From Diaprepes abbreviatus (taxonomy: Eukaryota > Arthropoda > Insecta > Coleoptera > Curculionidae), in contig JASJET010000136.1 of assembly GCA_034092305.1 (NCBI GenBank), positions 620,001 to 684,000 on the forward strand: 64,000 bases of DNA, in the 5' to 3' direction. This document shows, piece after piece, positions 49,620-63,239 of this stretch. Under the pieces are notes generated by a model. It was given only the letters and a program-made list of their open reading frames with translations, did not search any database and had not been told where the DNA came from. The position numbers and the translations under genes are program-made. Positions within the stretch are counted from its first letter, which is position 1. Each line of letters opens with the position of its first letter.

Positions 49620-50900
49620 TTGCTCTCAGTTGTTTGTCAGCACATTGCGACAACATTTGATCGTAGACTTCTACAAATGATATATTTTGGTAGCGTAAGG
49701 CCGTTCTGTCTACAATCAAACTGTTATCCCCTATTAATAGCTATTCTAATAACTTATAAAGAAATATTACGAAGACATTGGCACTCTGGAAGCCTGGATG
49801 TACCCCTTTTCTCTTGCAGCTTTGGTTCCAAACAACTACAGGTTATTCAAGCTTACCAAAAACCATAACTCAGGACATCAGAGCTAAGGCAAGGCTGCCA
49901 ACTAGCTGGTCAGAGGACGTCTCTTATTTGAAATTCTCACAGCAAGGCGTCCGCGAGTTTAATCGCGAGAAGGTTTTTGCAAAGCTGCCAACTATCTGGT
50001 CAGATGACGTCTCTTATTTGAAGCTCTCACTGCAGTGCATCCGCAAGTTCAATCGCGAGAAGGTTTTTAATAAAATTAAACGAAACATGTATCTCAAAAT
50101 ACTTAAATCTGTTAACAAAAATAAATAAGAAACGGAATTATTTACAATGAAAAACTTAAAATTAATAATGAATAACAATATCAAGATACTAAAATAATTG
50201 ATCTCGTTGGCCATTCTATTAGCAAAAATGTAAAACCCAATTTAGAAAATAAAACCTATAAATAGCTTCTAAAATATTAAACAGAGAAAAGAATAAAAAC
50301 GCGAAAAAATAGGTATTTAGATTAATTAAACAAACAGTGTAAAATTAGCTAAATTCTCAAGTAAAATAACACAAGATATTCCCCAAAAGAAATTTAAAAA
50401 CAAAACCAAGAAAACCTTGATTCCGGACGAATTCCAGATTATAACTAAAGTTTATTATTTCTTAAAATCAAACCCAACTTTCAACTCTCGGAACCTCCCA
50501 TAGTTTGGTGACGCTGGTTCTGACATGCGTTCTTTCCACCAATAGAATGTACTTTCGCGATACACCCCGTCTGCGAAGGAAAGTTTTCGTTTCCAAGCAT
50601 CTGTAAGGTTTTGGTCCCCTAATTCATAGATGGCCTAAACCATCCATGCGTCGAATTTTTAATATTAAATCAGCCCCGAGATGAAACTAATAATTATTTT
50701 ATATAAATGTAATTGGTGACTATTCTACGCTTATAATAAAAGTTTGTGTTTGTGTCCATAAAAAAAACTCATTCGTTTTATCGATCTTCACATTTTCTTA
50801 TTCTTATTTTCGTCGAATGGTGGAAAAATGAGACGCCAGTTTTGTATATAATAATAAATACTAATATTGCATTTTAGTGATTTTGCTTCAATATTCTTTT
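49620..50900. repeat. dispersed repeat, copy A
   Basis: Related to 58720-59950 in the same orientation: GTAGACTTCTACAAATGATATATTT near 49665 against TATAGACTCCTGTAAATGATATATTT near 58750, and AACTAAAGTTTATTATTTC near 50443 against AACTGAAGTTTATTATTTCC near 59477. In this copy a ~95-bp segment (CTGCCAACTAGCTGGTCAGA ... AATCGCGAGAAGGTTTTT) is tandemly duplicated at 49885-50070. The open frame there is a by-product. Confidence 0.75.
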
Positions 50901-52879
50901 GCTTTCTTATGATGGGAAAATTTACTCAGTTTAAGTAAAAGAAAGCTCTCCCACAGGTCGGCCATATGTTGAATATATCTTCAGCGCTTAAACTTAGACA
51001 CCGAAGGAAGTGGATGATAAACCTATTAAGTTACCTTGACAGATTTATATTAAAATCTTTAAGAGGGAAGAACCGTTTAGATATTTTGTGCCATAAATTG
51101 AATGAATTTATCTTGTTTTTTTTTTAATTAACTACCCCAAAAGTAATAACACTGACTTTATGTTAACCGATTTATATTTCCCTGATATGTGACTATATTT
51201 GGATAGACATAAGATATACATTGCAACGGTCCAAATCCTTATATAGAGTGGCTCAAGTAAATTCCTTCATTTAGAATTTATTTAGAGATAATAAAATGTT
51301 AAATAATTAACATCATAATGAACTTTTTTCCCTTACAGATCTTTCGATAAGTGTAACTTCAGGATGTTCTCTTCTGCTTTTGGCAGCAAATGTGTTATTA
51401 AACTCGGCCCATTTATTACCATGACAAAAGACTCACGCCCTGTGAATTTTCATGGAATGGAAATTAACATACCTACAAAATTCACTTTATTAACTTATTA
51501 CTACTAACGCAATAATATATGTTTCCCTTAAAAAATCTATGTTTAAATATTCTCAAAATACTATGTTTTTAAACATTTTCATGTGAGACTCAAAACTCTG
51601 CTGATAGAATTAAAACAATCCCTATATAATAACAAGTCTATTGAGTGCAACATCACTTATTTTACAATGATGCTTTATAGATCCACATTCTATATATTTA
51701 AAACTTCTAACAGCAATATGCGTTCTACGAAAGAATGATATAATATCATTTTCCGGGAAGGTGACACTTGAATCAGAGAAAATCTAACCGACTGCTCAGT
51801 CAAATATATAAAGAAGTGCTTTGCATATTTATACAATGTAAAATAAATTGATCCGGAAATTTTTTGTAATGATAATTTATATTTTTTAAAATACTTCCAA
51901 ATTTAGCTGGGGGAGACGAGGGTGTAAAAATCAAAATTATATTCAATACTCTTAACCGTTCCCTTACTCCTCAGATAACTTCCTCTCCCAACTCCGTGTG
52001 CCTTACAAGGACGGGACATCCATACGCCATTATTTCTATTACTAATATTATCTAGCCTTATTTTTTGATCATTACCAACACTTATATTATTTTTTACTAC
52101 ACAGTAAGTCTTATGAATATACTCAATATTTATTCTGTATTTTGTTTTTAAATGTGTTTTATTATTTATATAATAAGGCATTTTTTCACAGAGTTTGGAT
52201 TTAGTAGAGTTGGAGAATTTTTGATGTTTAATATTAGGTAAGTTATTACAAGATTCATATTTCTATAATAAATATAAAATCTATTATAAATGAGAGCTAG
52301 TTTAGAGATATCACATTTGAATCAGGTTTGTGAATCCTCTCACTGCCAGAAAAGAGTTGGATGGCTAACTCTTATGCTTTTCAGGGTACTGACATCAAGA
52401 CAAAGAATAATAAAGTCAATAAAAGTAATATACTGAATTTCGTCAAGTACACTTCAAGAAAGTTCGCAGAATTTAGCACATGGCTTTGCCAAGCCCTTAA
52501 TAATAAGCTCGTCAGAACTCAGATGATTTCGAGGCAATCCAGAATCATTTAATATAGAACCGTAATTATATACTAGCACTTTCCGCAACTTTGTGAAAAC
52601 ACTGAAACATGAATGAATATTTACTCCATCGACTTTCTGTTTTTTGATGCTTCAACTGTTTAACCTAAAGTCACCCCTGACGTACTGGTATCATCTATTG
52701 TTTTATTCTTTGCAGAAGTTGTTATATATTTAGGTAATTTCCTGGGATTGATTGAATTGAGTATTATCAGATGATACCCATGTTCCTGTTTCAAACTTTC
52801 TAGAAGATATCAAACCTTTCATTTCTGTTGGAGTCTGAACAGAACTACAAACAGACAATAATGTTTGAGACATCACCAA
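50901..52879. other. intron DNA, no gene recognised
   Basis: AT-rich. Short frames at 51903-52181 (minus) and 52361-52552 (plus) carry no family signature. Confidence 0.4.
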
Positions 52880-53326
52880 ATTTTATCAACTAATTGTGAC
52901 GCTTGCATGTTATCCTTGGGTTCGCTGTAGTTTTTAGGAAAATTTGTAAGTTTTCTAATGTCTTCTTTTTTATAGGGAAGGTTTCGTAGTAGATCGTCAA
53001 CTTTGATTTTGTATTTTTGAAGCTCTCATCCCAAGGCCTCATTTCTTATCAACTGGTGGACTATTGCGTAAGTCTGTGTTGATGGATATCATTGAATCCC
53101 TGTTATCCTCAGGCTCATCCATACTGGCTATATCTGTCATGCTAATATTGAAAGACACATTTTCTTCCAATTCCCTAATTTTTTCTTTTTGTTTTGTTGA
53201 TCTAAGTACATATTTATATAAAGTCTCCACATTGTTTCCTAAATTTTTTGTTTTGCTCTGTTTTTCCATATTTATGTTCAAATCAAGACCTACTTTGGTT
53301 GTGGCTTTCGATCGCAGTCCTTTCAT
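52880..53326 (-). pseudogene. unidentified decayed coding fragment
   Basis: Minus strand has 95 open codons (53326-53039) with charged, protein-like composition (RSTKQKEKIRELEENVSF, DEPEDNRDSMISI), and after a frame change another ~42 codons (KVDDLLRNLPYKKEDIRKL ... SQLVDKIW). The composition suggests a gag-like or ORF1 remnant. Family not recognised. Confidence 0.3.
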
Positions 53327-55640
53327 GATATTGTTGGCGCTATTTTTTAAGTTTATGATTAGACTTGCATTAACTATTTAGGTAAATTATTATAAAGATA
53401 GCCAAAACTATAATAATATCAGATCACATGTGTTTAGCACCATCTGCTTTACACACTTCTGTTAAAAAATTTATTATTTTGGCAAAAACACACTCATTAA
53501 CACCATAGATACTGTTACTGTTTTTTCTGAAATTTCGTTGTACGTCTGTCCTTAAGTTTAATAAAGGCATGGATCTGCTAAATTATATCACTAAAGATAG
53601 TTTGTCGGAATGCCTAGTGAAACAATGAAAATCAATTTTTTTTGTAATTCATAAGTTAGTAAACGTAAATTAATCATAATAATATTCGTTAAAAGAATTT
53701 ACTAAATACTATTATGTTGAAACTTTAAATTCTTTAAAATCTGCTATTGAACAACTAAAAGAGGGGGCACAGTAAAATTTCAGATTTATGTGTATAGAGA
53801 AGTAAAAATAGAATTTAATGAAAAACATACATTTAAATAAAATCTGATATAAAGGTACTATTAAACGGGAAAATAAAAGCACAAAATGGGAAAAAATGGA
53901 GTCAAGAAATAATGAAGCATAAAATTATTACGCAATAAATTTTTTATTGCACTTCTATGATGTTTCATAGAAGTGCGGAAATAAATCCTTTGAAACTTTA
54001 TGCTTTCATATCTAGGAGCCCTATATGATCCGCAAATTTTTAATGGAACACCGCACACAAAACTTTAGCGGCTTATATCTCTCGAATAAGACGGTTAAAT
54101 AAAAATATAAGATAGACATTTAATTGCATTTTTAAAGAACTATTCAAGGGTACCCCACTCGATCGTATAAAAAAAATAAAATTAACTCCTTAACAGTTTT
54201 TTTATATCTCAAAACTTAGTTGATGTAAGTTATTCGTGATAATTTTCGTTTGCATATATTTGGCTCTAATTACGCCCAATTTTTTTAGAATATAAAATTT
54301 ATCGTTGGAAAATAAGACTGAGAGCCACTTAGGCTTATATTTCGCGAATAAAGCAATTAAAAAAAGAATATTAAACATTTGTTTGTGACTTTGAAAACTT
54401 TAAAAATGGCTTACATTTCCAAGGCATTTATATCTGATAACTTCAACCAGGAATGTATTTTATATAATTTTGTACTCTTTTTTTAAACTAGCTATACTTC
54501 AGTCAGTTTTAAAAATGAGGGCTTCCTCTTTTTTACCACCGTCTTAACTTTTCCCCCAAACCGACATTCTACTAAATAATCAAGGAATTCCTAATTATTT
54601 TGGAAAAATTTTAACACTACAGATTATTTTATCTTACAGATTTGACAAAAGGCAAAACTGCTCGAATTTGTTAGCGATTTGTAATGCTGGACATCTTGAG
54701 AGGTCCTCTGCTATGCTGGTTGTACACCTAAGCGTTGTTGTGACAATTTATAAAATAAGACCGAGTAGTCAATTCTTCAACAAAATTTACAGTCAATATC
54801 AGAACTTTATAACAATTAAAGGTCAATTCAGCAGCAAAACAAGCGTCGTATGAGCTAAGCTTTAGTGACAATATTTTGTCGAAAATGATATGAAGTCATC
54901 TAATAAAATATTATTACAAATATTTGTACAGAATGCTTAATGTATTTACTGTTAATAAAAATATACTCTCTAAAAAGAGTTCTACCGGAACCTACAAATT
55001 ACAAGAAAAGCAAAAATAACTGATTTGTTATTCTAGAATGAAACTATTTTTTCCTCTCCAAATTAGGTCTGATCAACATTATAGTGCCAATTTCGACACG
55101 TTCTTGGTTCGCCCTCGGTTCGATAAAATGTTTCTAAATGAAAAATACTTTAGGATATCGAAATCTCTGCGAGAGCAATCGTATGAGTAGACTCATCGTT
55201 TCCCTTGTGAGAGTATTTAAAGCGGCCTTATCGATAGGCAAGTATGGTAACAAAAACTGGACCCTGATAAAATCAATGATAATAATAAGACCATCTCTTT
55301 GAAATGGATACAAAATTGAACTAATTGAATTATTAATGACCGACCCGTCTTGTTTTCTTATATTGCTATAACTCTGTTTATAAATATTAATTTATTCTTA
55401 CTTAAGTCAAAATAAACTTGTACGTTTAACGTAAAACAGGATTTTTTTAAGGAATATTTTAAAGAAAATGTCCGTGTTTTATTTTAACCGTTTTCTTTAA
55501 AAGTGGCACAAAATAGACGATGCAGTTATTTCAGGTTGCCTTGAGCATATTTTTGTAAACATTTATATAACTAGTTTAAGATTTTAATATAAATTAAATG
55601 CGTTCGAGTGCACTCATTTAAAAATATTATTATTGCATAG
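53327..55640. other. intron DNA, no gene recognised
   Basis: AT-rich. A short foldback lies near 53935-53975 (TTTTTTATTGCACTTCTATGA against TCATAGAAGTGC). Confidence 0.4.
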
Positions 55641-57275
55641 TTCACAGGGCCCCTATCCTCGAAAGTGTGATGTGAAAGGTGATGTGAATGGCGATGGGAA
55701 TGGCGATGTAAACTTTTTGACAGTAAAAGCCGTATTCTTGAAAAGCCAATGTTGCCAGATATGAATGTGCTAAAACCCGAGAATATCAAAAAAAAAAAAA
55801 TGGATGACCGATTGAATTGACCTATCAGACCGAAAATGTCCGTAGTATATTTTGTTGCCATTTTAGGCAAAAAGTAGTTTTTGTACTTAAAATTAATCGT
55901 CCAAAGTAAAAAAAATAATGCTGTTGTTGTTATTTTTGTGAAGTTATTGATTGCCATTACAATATTTGTACTTTGCCTGGATTAAATTTATCTTAAAGTG
56001 ACACTCTAGAACTGTTAAACAAACATGCATACAAAGAGCCAAGTACTTGAAGATTCTAATATATAAAGAAAACGGGATATCAAGAAAAACAGCAGTCATA
56101 TATACAAAGTAATATACTGACAGTAATTGCAGAAAGTCAGTACTGATAAACCTTGAAACGGTGGAAATTACAACTCTACGTAGTATGACTAAAAGCCATC
56201 CTCCCAATCCACTACGGAAAATATCCAATCAGTTATTTATTGTATGAATTCACAAAGTGTCCAGCCTCTTACTGCGAGATGTCCTGTCCTGGCAAGTAAA
56301 TTTAAAAGAGAACCTGAAACTTAAACAATGATAGTGAAACTGTTTATGATCAGGGACCGAAACCAAAGGCCAGACAGAAGACGTTCATTAAAGATACCGG
56401 TGGATCTCACATTCAACTTTAAATGTATATATTTTTTATTTTATGTACCATAAATAAGGTTTTTATGCTGAAGGACCTCATTCGTTGGTCTGTAGGGTTC
56501 ATATTTATATGTCTCGATAAATTATAATCATAATATTTATTTAATTGTAGTGTCGTATAGTGTTTAACACAGTCTAATTAAGTTAAGTACTGTAGTTAAC
56601 ATAATTTAAATATAAAAGTTGTTACTTATTTAAATAAAAGTTTCAGATGGCTTACAAATTGTTATTTCTCAAATTTACTATAAGTCGTGTCGTGAAAAGA
56701 ATTATGTTAGACTTTACTGTTTAAAACTAAGATATTCGGCTGTTATGGACACAAGTATTTATGTTAAATCCATAAGCAGAACTGGCCCCAGAAAAACATT
56801 TTTAAATAGCACGCTCATACAATTGAGTTATGAACAGAATCTCCTGTAATAATTTTATATGTCTGTAATCTCAAATTTAGTTAATATTTGCCAGATATAT
56901 TCAACTTTCTAAGGATATTTTATTAAAAAATTTGAAAATATTAAAAATATCGGGGTACCACCTAATTAACGTTTAAACTGTTTATTCAAAAAATAAAACG
57001 TTTTAAAGAAACGATTCGTCAACATATAATTTTTTTTATTGACAAATTATTTTGAAAAACCGAAAATAAAATAAAAATTTTTAATACTATTTTATTTTTT
57101 GAAATTCGTGCGTTAAACATGTCAGCGGCTAACATTTCATTTGCGCATGTTTCACCGTTCGCTTGCGTTTCACCGGGCGAACGAGGATATGAGTGATGAA
57201 TATTTCAAGAATACGCGTTCGCCACCTTTTCACCGTTCACTTCACGTTCCCCAGTTCGAGAATAGGGCCCCAGGT
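55641..57275. mobile_element. inverted-repeat element, probably non-autonomous DNA transposon
   Basis: Left end GGGCCCCTATCCTCGAA (55648) and right end, read inverted, GGGGCCCTATTCTCGAA, each followed inward by GTGA-rich text (GTGATGTGAAAGGTGATG; inverted right GTGAAGTGAACGGTGAAAAG) and TATTCTTGAAA. About 1.63 kb with no transposase seen. Target duplication not clear. Confidence 0.65.
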
Positions 57276-57469
57276 CACTTATACCGTTGTTATAAATGAA
57301 CATTTTTCTGAGAACGACAGGCAATATGGAATAAAGATATTCGAGTGGCAATGGAGAGAGAGAGAGAGAAAGCGAGTATTATTACTAACAATCTCCAAGA
57401 AAAGTATCATTTAACAAGCCGATATTAATTTTGTTAAATAAGTTACTTAAATGATTATATCAATCGCAA

Positions 57470-58160
57470 ATCTATATCGTTGATATGTACTCAAAAGCTG
57501 TTACTTCGGAACGGCGATAACGATTTACAAGAAATTTTTTTCGTGCAAGAAGTTGCTACGTGATCCCATATCATTTTGGCTGAACTTGGCTCGGTAAAAT
57601 CCAAAATGGAGCTTGTAATATGGTGGACAAAAAAATTAAATTTGTTCGATTTCCTCCAAAATTGGTATGGGTGAGTTTACGGGCTCGCACTTAATATATT
57701 TAAAATAATCTTTAAAAATTGCAATATGGGGGATCCAGTATGGTGGATTAAAAAATTTATATTCCTCGATTTTGTTCAAAATAGATATTGGGGGGTTATA
57801 AGGGCGTAAATAACAATTTTAAAATTATTTTAAAAAATTCAATATGGCAGATGCGCTATGACGGTCTAAAAATTTTACAATTCCAGATTATGTTTCAAAC
57901 TGGTGAGAGGGTTTTCGAGGGTGTAGATTAAGATTAGAAGAGTTAAAAAAAATTTTAAGTACAATATGGCGGATCCAATGTGGTAGGTTCAAAATTCTAC
58001 GTTATTCATATTTTTTAAAAAATTACGGGGTTTTTGGGGTTCGCAAGTTACGAATTTGAAGTTATTTTTACGGTTTCATATGGAGGATATAACAAGCAGG
58101 AATAAAAATTTTATATTTTTGCGACTTTGTCAAAAACTAATATTGCGGGTTCATGGAGCG
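57470..58160. repeat. ~120-bp tandem repeat array, diverged
   Basis: Four to five degenerate units with the core AATATGG.GGATCCAATATGG and CCAAAATTGGTATGGG. Preceded by a leader (ACTTCGGAACGGCGATAACG) that also precedes the array at 63240. Confidence 0.75.
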
Positions 58161-58719
58161 TATATTACAATTTCTTTGGTATAATTTCATTTGAAACTGA
58201 TATTTAGAGAATTCTCACAATCAAAGAAAATTCGTTGTTTAATTTAGTGTAGTTCACTACTTTGGATAAAATCGGTACTTTAAGCGACTTTGAAAAGATT
58301 GCTAGGTACACTACATATCTCGCTCAGTACTTAGGTCAAATAATTTTTAGATAACATAACGACCTTAAAACGAAAAATCGAAAAATAACAAATTTTTTTT
58401 AAAAAAATTCAATCGACTTTTAAAGAACGAAAAATAACCATATAAATTTTTTGAATTGAAACTTTTGAAGTCGGTGTCAAATTATTACTAAATGAAACAA
58501 ATAACACGAGATATATACAAGCTACAGTTAGGAAGCAATTACAAGTAAAGTAGTTTTCAATTGTTTCATGAAAATCACATTTGATCAGCTATTAATTTTG
58601 CAAGCAGTATTTCTACCATTCCAGAATAAGACCAATTTATATAAAAGTTAATTAAAAGTTGATTAAAGAGAGAAATACTTTCTTAAAGGACTTTATAATT
58701 TTGCGCAGGAATTACCAAC
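58161..58719. other. intron DNA, AT-rich
   Basis: No gene or repeat recognised. Confidence 0.4.
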
Positions 58720-59950
58720 ATTCATTCATTTTGTGACAGAATTTGATTATAGACTCCTGTAAATGATATATTTTTATAACGTAATGCCAGTAGGTCTACA
58801 ATTTCCAGCTGAAACATATTAATTTTGTAGCTATATTAAAATCCTATTAATAATTATCACAAAGACTCTCTGGAAGTCTGGACATTCCTCTTCACTCCTG
58901 CAGTTTTACTATAAACAATTACAGTTTATTTAGAGCTTACCAGTACCAGCAATCACAGGTTTAGGATTCAGAAAAAGCTGCTGTCTAACTGGCCAGGTGA
59001 CGTATCTTGATTTGAAAATCTCACAACGGCGCGCCGCGAATTTACTTGCGTGAAGGTTTTTAATAAATTAAACAAAACAAGTTTCTCAAAACTCTCAAAT
59101 TTATTAACAAAAATAAATAGAAAAAGAAATTATATACAATGAGAAACTTAAAATTAGTAACGTTTAACAATTTCAAAATACTACACTAATTCCTCCTGTT
59201 GATCGTTCTATTATTAAAGAAAATGTAACAACCCAATTTAGAAGATAAAACATATAACTAGCTTTTAAAAATAAAATAAAATAAGAAAAGAATAAAAAGG
59301 TGAAAATTGGCTATTTAAATTGTCTAAACGAATGGTGAAATAAAAACAAAATATTCCGTAAAATTCTCCAAAAGAAATAAAAAACAAAAACAAAGAAAAT
59401 CTTCATTACCGCCGAATATAAATGACACGTAATTTTCTAAGACCTGTTCCCAATGTCGTACCGCCCTTAACGAATCCCAGATCGTAACTGAAGTTTATTA
59501 TTTCCTAAAAGGCCAAACTTGCATTCCCCCGATACACCGCGGGTTCTCTCAGTCATACAACTTGTAGAGGTGAATTGTATTCCTGGAAGTTCGAGTGGTT
59601 TGTCGCAGAAGGCGTCAGCTGTTTTATGCCGGAAACTTAATTTCCGAATTGATCTAGATCAGAGCATCTTAATCTTATTTTTTTTATACTAAAAAGTTAA
59701 TATAACTATTCCATGTCTTTCAATAAATAAAAGAATAATAAGATAGCACCTGTAAAAAAACTTGAATGCGCCTTTATTCATTTTGTTAGTATTTAAATAA
59801 TTCTTTCTTGCAATCAGGAAAATAGTCGCTATACTAATTGTTTGTATATGTTGTCAAAAGATATATTCCATTATAGTGATTTTACTTGATTATTCTTTTG
59901 TTTCCTAATAATGGAAAAATCGATCAATATTTTGATACGTTTAAACGGAA
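58720..59950. repeat. dispersed repeat, copy B
   Basis: Second copy of the repeat at 49620-50900, same orientation, but with only one copy of the CTGGCCAGGTGACGTATCTT / GTGAAGGTTTTTAATAAA segment (58965-59070). Confidence 0.7.
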
Positions 59951-60647
59951 TTTGCAGATACCACGTGTTAAGTCCCTCGGCACTTATCTCTTCGGTTTTA
60001 ATCTTGATTGATGAAACGATAATCATATGATGTTCGTTTAAATAATGCAATTAGAAAAGGATTGCATAAAATCGGTATCTGTGTACCAAGAAATGAAATA
60101 CCTACTGTGTATCAACACTTTTTTAAATATAAATAAAAATATTATTAGGTTATTCAGTCTTCAAACAACCGGGCCCTAGTTCTAATGTTATCCTAATTAT
60201 GCAGGGGTATGTTCAAAGGTTTTAATTATATAACCAGGACAGGATTTCCTCGACAGAGTTATTTATAAATATTAAAAGAGAGTACAATCTTTTCAGTTAA
60301 TGTCGTCATAAATTGTCTGGGTTTATAATTTTTAAGAAAACATTTAAACATCTCAAAAGTAATAAAATTGCTAATTTCGTTAATGAATTTAGATCTTAGG
60401 GTGATAAGATAAGATATCCACTATTTTTTCCCATGATTAAAATCTATCTACAGAGCGATTATTTAAATACTCATTTTAGTAGAATATACTTCTTGTTAAA
60501 CAGTATAAAATAACTATTATTTGTTCCATTACAATTTTTAATTTCGATGAATTTCAATCATTACAAAATCGCAGAGAAGCATCTGACTGTAGATTACTTT
60601 TTATTAAAATTATTACCGATTTTTAATAATTTTTTTTTTAATTTTAG
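59951..60647. other. end of receptor intron 2
   Basis: AT-rich, no gene. A T-rich polypyrimidine tract and AATTTTAG acceptor close it at 60647. Confidence 0.5.
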
Positions 60648-60701
60648 GTATGGAAAACTTTATACACAGCTACAAGCGCGTTTTATAATTTAAAAGATTA
60701 A
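60648..60701 (+). CDS. odorant receptor last exon
   Basis: After the acceptor TTTTAATTTTAG, 17 codons in phase 0 and a TAA: VWKTLYTATSAFYNLKD. This is the usual end of insect odorant receptors (..lKt.YS.f.vLr.). With the exons at 36077 and 46205 it gives 101 residues of one continuous C-terminus, with introns of 10,032 and 14,287 bp. Confidence 0.72.
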   Translation, partial: VWKTLYTATSAFYNLKD

Positions 60702-61129
60702 GTGAACCACTACTATTCAGTAAGAAGTAAAAAGATACTCTTGACATTTTTCGTTATTTTGTTGCATATTAACTTAACGTTATGTCGAACTTTTTATTGC
60801 ATGAAACTTAAAAAAAAATATTTGTCTAACAAAAAATATTTTTTTGACGTCAACATAACCTAAACTGTATATTAATATGCATATGAAAAAATTGTATTTT
60901 CTGTCTTTCGTGCCACGAAAGTTCAGTGGAAGAATATAACTTAAATATTAACCATAAAATTTAAAAAAGTATGAAGATTTTCTTGACAATTTCTGCACTT
61001 AGATGTTTTTAAATTAAAAATGTTAATCTAGGCACACTCAGTTTGACGAATATGGAATAAAGTTATTCAACAGCTGTTGTCTTTGTTTAGTTTTTTCCTT
61101 TTCTAGTAAGGCATATTAATTATCCTACG
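60702..61129. other. 3' flank of the receptor gene
   Basis: AT-rich, presumably containing the 3' untranslated region. No gene recognised. Confidence 0.4.
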
Positions 61130-63140
61130 TAATTTATTTACCAAATCCTAACCATTTAACAAAAACTCTGTGCCATTTCTTTCTACAAATTTTCTCGATG
61201 AAATATACCTCTGAATGTTTAATTTTCTGCAACTCTTCTTCATAAAAACTATTCTCAACATTTTAATTTTACCCTCTTATACAAATAAGTTGTTGGATTT
61301 TGTTATTGAATAATTCGTATTTAAAAATTTTTAATAAATTAGTAAGAGTACATTTTTTGTTTTGAAATTCGAACAAAATTATTTTCATTAAATATAGAAT
61401 GTTTTAAATCAAACGTTTTTTTTAGAAGTAGATAAATCTACCAATATAGTTTTGTCATTCCTTTAATTAACTTCAACTGTAACCGGTGGCTTATGGACAG
61501 TATTAATGTATTTTTATGTATGGTTGGCAAAATATAGTATTGATAGTTCCCTTTATTGCTGAAATATCTCCACTTTATATTTTTTAAAGCATGATCTACA
61601 CGTTCTACTATACTTTCTGTGAGGTTAGAATAACTATTAAATGATTAATTTTGTAATAAATCGTAAGTTCTTTAAAGTTTTTATTGAAAAATTCTTTTCT
61701 CAAATCTGTTTATAAATTTTTGGGTTGGGTTTCTTCTTCTAAAATTCTTATCATAGCCATCGACATAAAGTATTTTTTACTTTAAAGTGGTTCAGTCCAA
61801 ACGTACCTTAAAAATGCGTTTATTACAACCAAAATATATCTATAATATGTAAATTTGGAATAAGGTTACATCTCTACCAACTCAGCTTACCATTAGTCAC
61901 TTAAGCTTTTAACAATAGTTCGTCTTCTTCCATAACTTCTTGTCGGTTTAAGTAATTTATCCACCACAGTTTTTTTACATTTCCGGTCATAGAGCAATAT
62001 TGCTTAATGTCATCTTCGCTAACTTATTTTATTGGTTTATTGTCGTTCATAATTTGATATTATAAAGTTTAATTGCTACATTATTAACATCTTTTTTTTT
62101 TGCTTTATTTCATCTTCAAGTTTACCAATGCTTACACTAATTTTAATTCAAAAACACGTTTGATTTTATATATTTATTTCTCAATTTTTCACAGTTGCGT
62201 TTAATTCTTCTCTTATATATGGTATGATATCAATGAATTATCGTCTAGAAACTTTGGCTGCTCTTTGAATTTAATGGCTTAATAATTTCATTTCCTTAGT
62301 TAATTCATCGTTTGAATTTTTACCCCCTAATTTACCAATATGGTCTTACTTTAAAACCGGTTTAAATTCACAGTAGAGGGTTTAAATTGACAAGCACAAC
62401 AATAAGTCAAACAAGTTTGCAATCTTAAAAATGTAAGAATAAAATCGTTTGTATATATTATCCAACTGTCAAAAATTGAGATTTTTGTTTGCTTTCATGA
62501 GACAACTGTTTCTCTTAACGATTCCAGGACTTTATCTTTAGATTTTTGTACTTAATATTCCTACAAAAACGTTGGTCTTGACATATTTGAAACAAAATAC
62601 TACAATTTCATAAGCAAAATAAAAGTAGCCAACTAGAAGAGCTAACATCCATGGCAACTAGGTCGGGTCTAAGTCTTAAATCTTCTTAGTGAATTTAAAA
62701 TAGTATTTTCAATCCTTTATCTTGCGTTTGAAGTTTTTTCGAAATCATTTAATTGTAATGAAATTTCTCCAATTTGTTAACTATTTTTTCTCCTATTATT
62801 AAATTTATTTTCGCAGTTTAAATCATAGCTGGAAGTACTTCTGCTAAAGATCCTAATTCTTTTTCTAACCATTCATCCATTTTCTTAAAATTCACATTGT
62901 CAATGGTGGTTTTTGATTCCGTTTTCAGGTCGTTTAACCTGTTATTATTTGCGTGATTTTTATAAATTTTTATATTTTGATCTTTGAATTTACTTCAATT
63001 TTTTTCATTTCTTATCTGTAAATTTGTCTTTAAATCTTTTACAAATTTTTTATATTCTATTTAGTTTAATTCGCATTATTTTCAATTGAATTAATTTTCT
63101 CTTTTATTTCATTAGCATTCTCACTGTCTTTTTATGAATT
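61130..63140 (-). pseudogene. heavily decayed Polinton: integrase and coiled-coil fiber remnants
   Basis: Minus strand shows integrase pieces in broken frames: a KPTRRSYGRRRTIVK-type basic start near 61920-61960, a DQGKEF-like block near 61690, and a VKWLGFG chromodomain end near 61140-61160. To the right, 62090-63130 holds coiled-coil fragments (SVSIGKLEDEIKQKKK near 62100; KDSENANEIKEKINSIE near 63075-63130). Order fiber then integrase matches the inner element. Many stops; much older than the other copies. Confidence 0.65.
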
Positions 63141-63239
63141 AGAAAATATGTGTTCATAGATCTCTGGATATTTTATGTATTTTTAACCGACTTCTAAAAG
63201 AAGGAGGTTCTCAATTCGTCGACTATGTATTTCTTTTTT

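Noticed and set aside
50014..50214. Short frames in the dispersed repeat copy A
   Set aside because: Not shared with copy B and without motifs.
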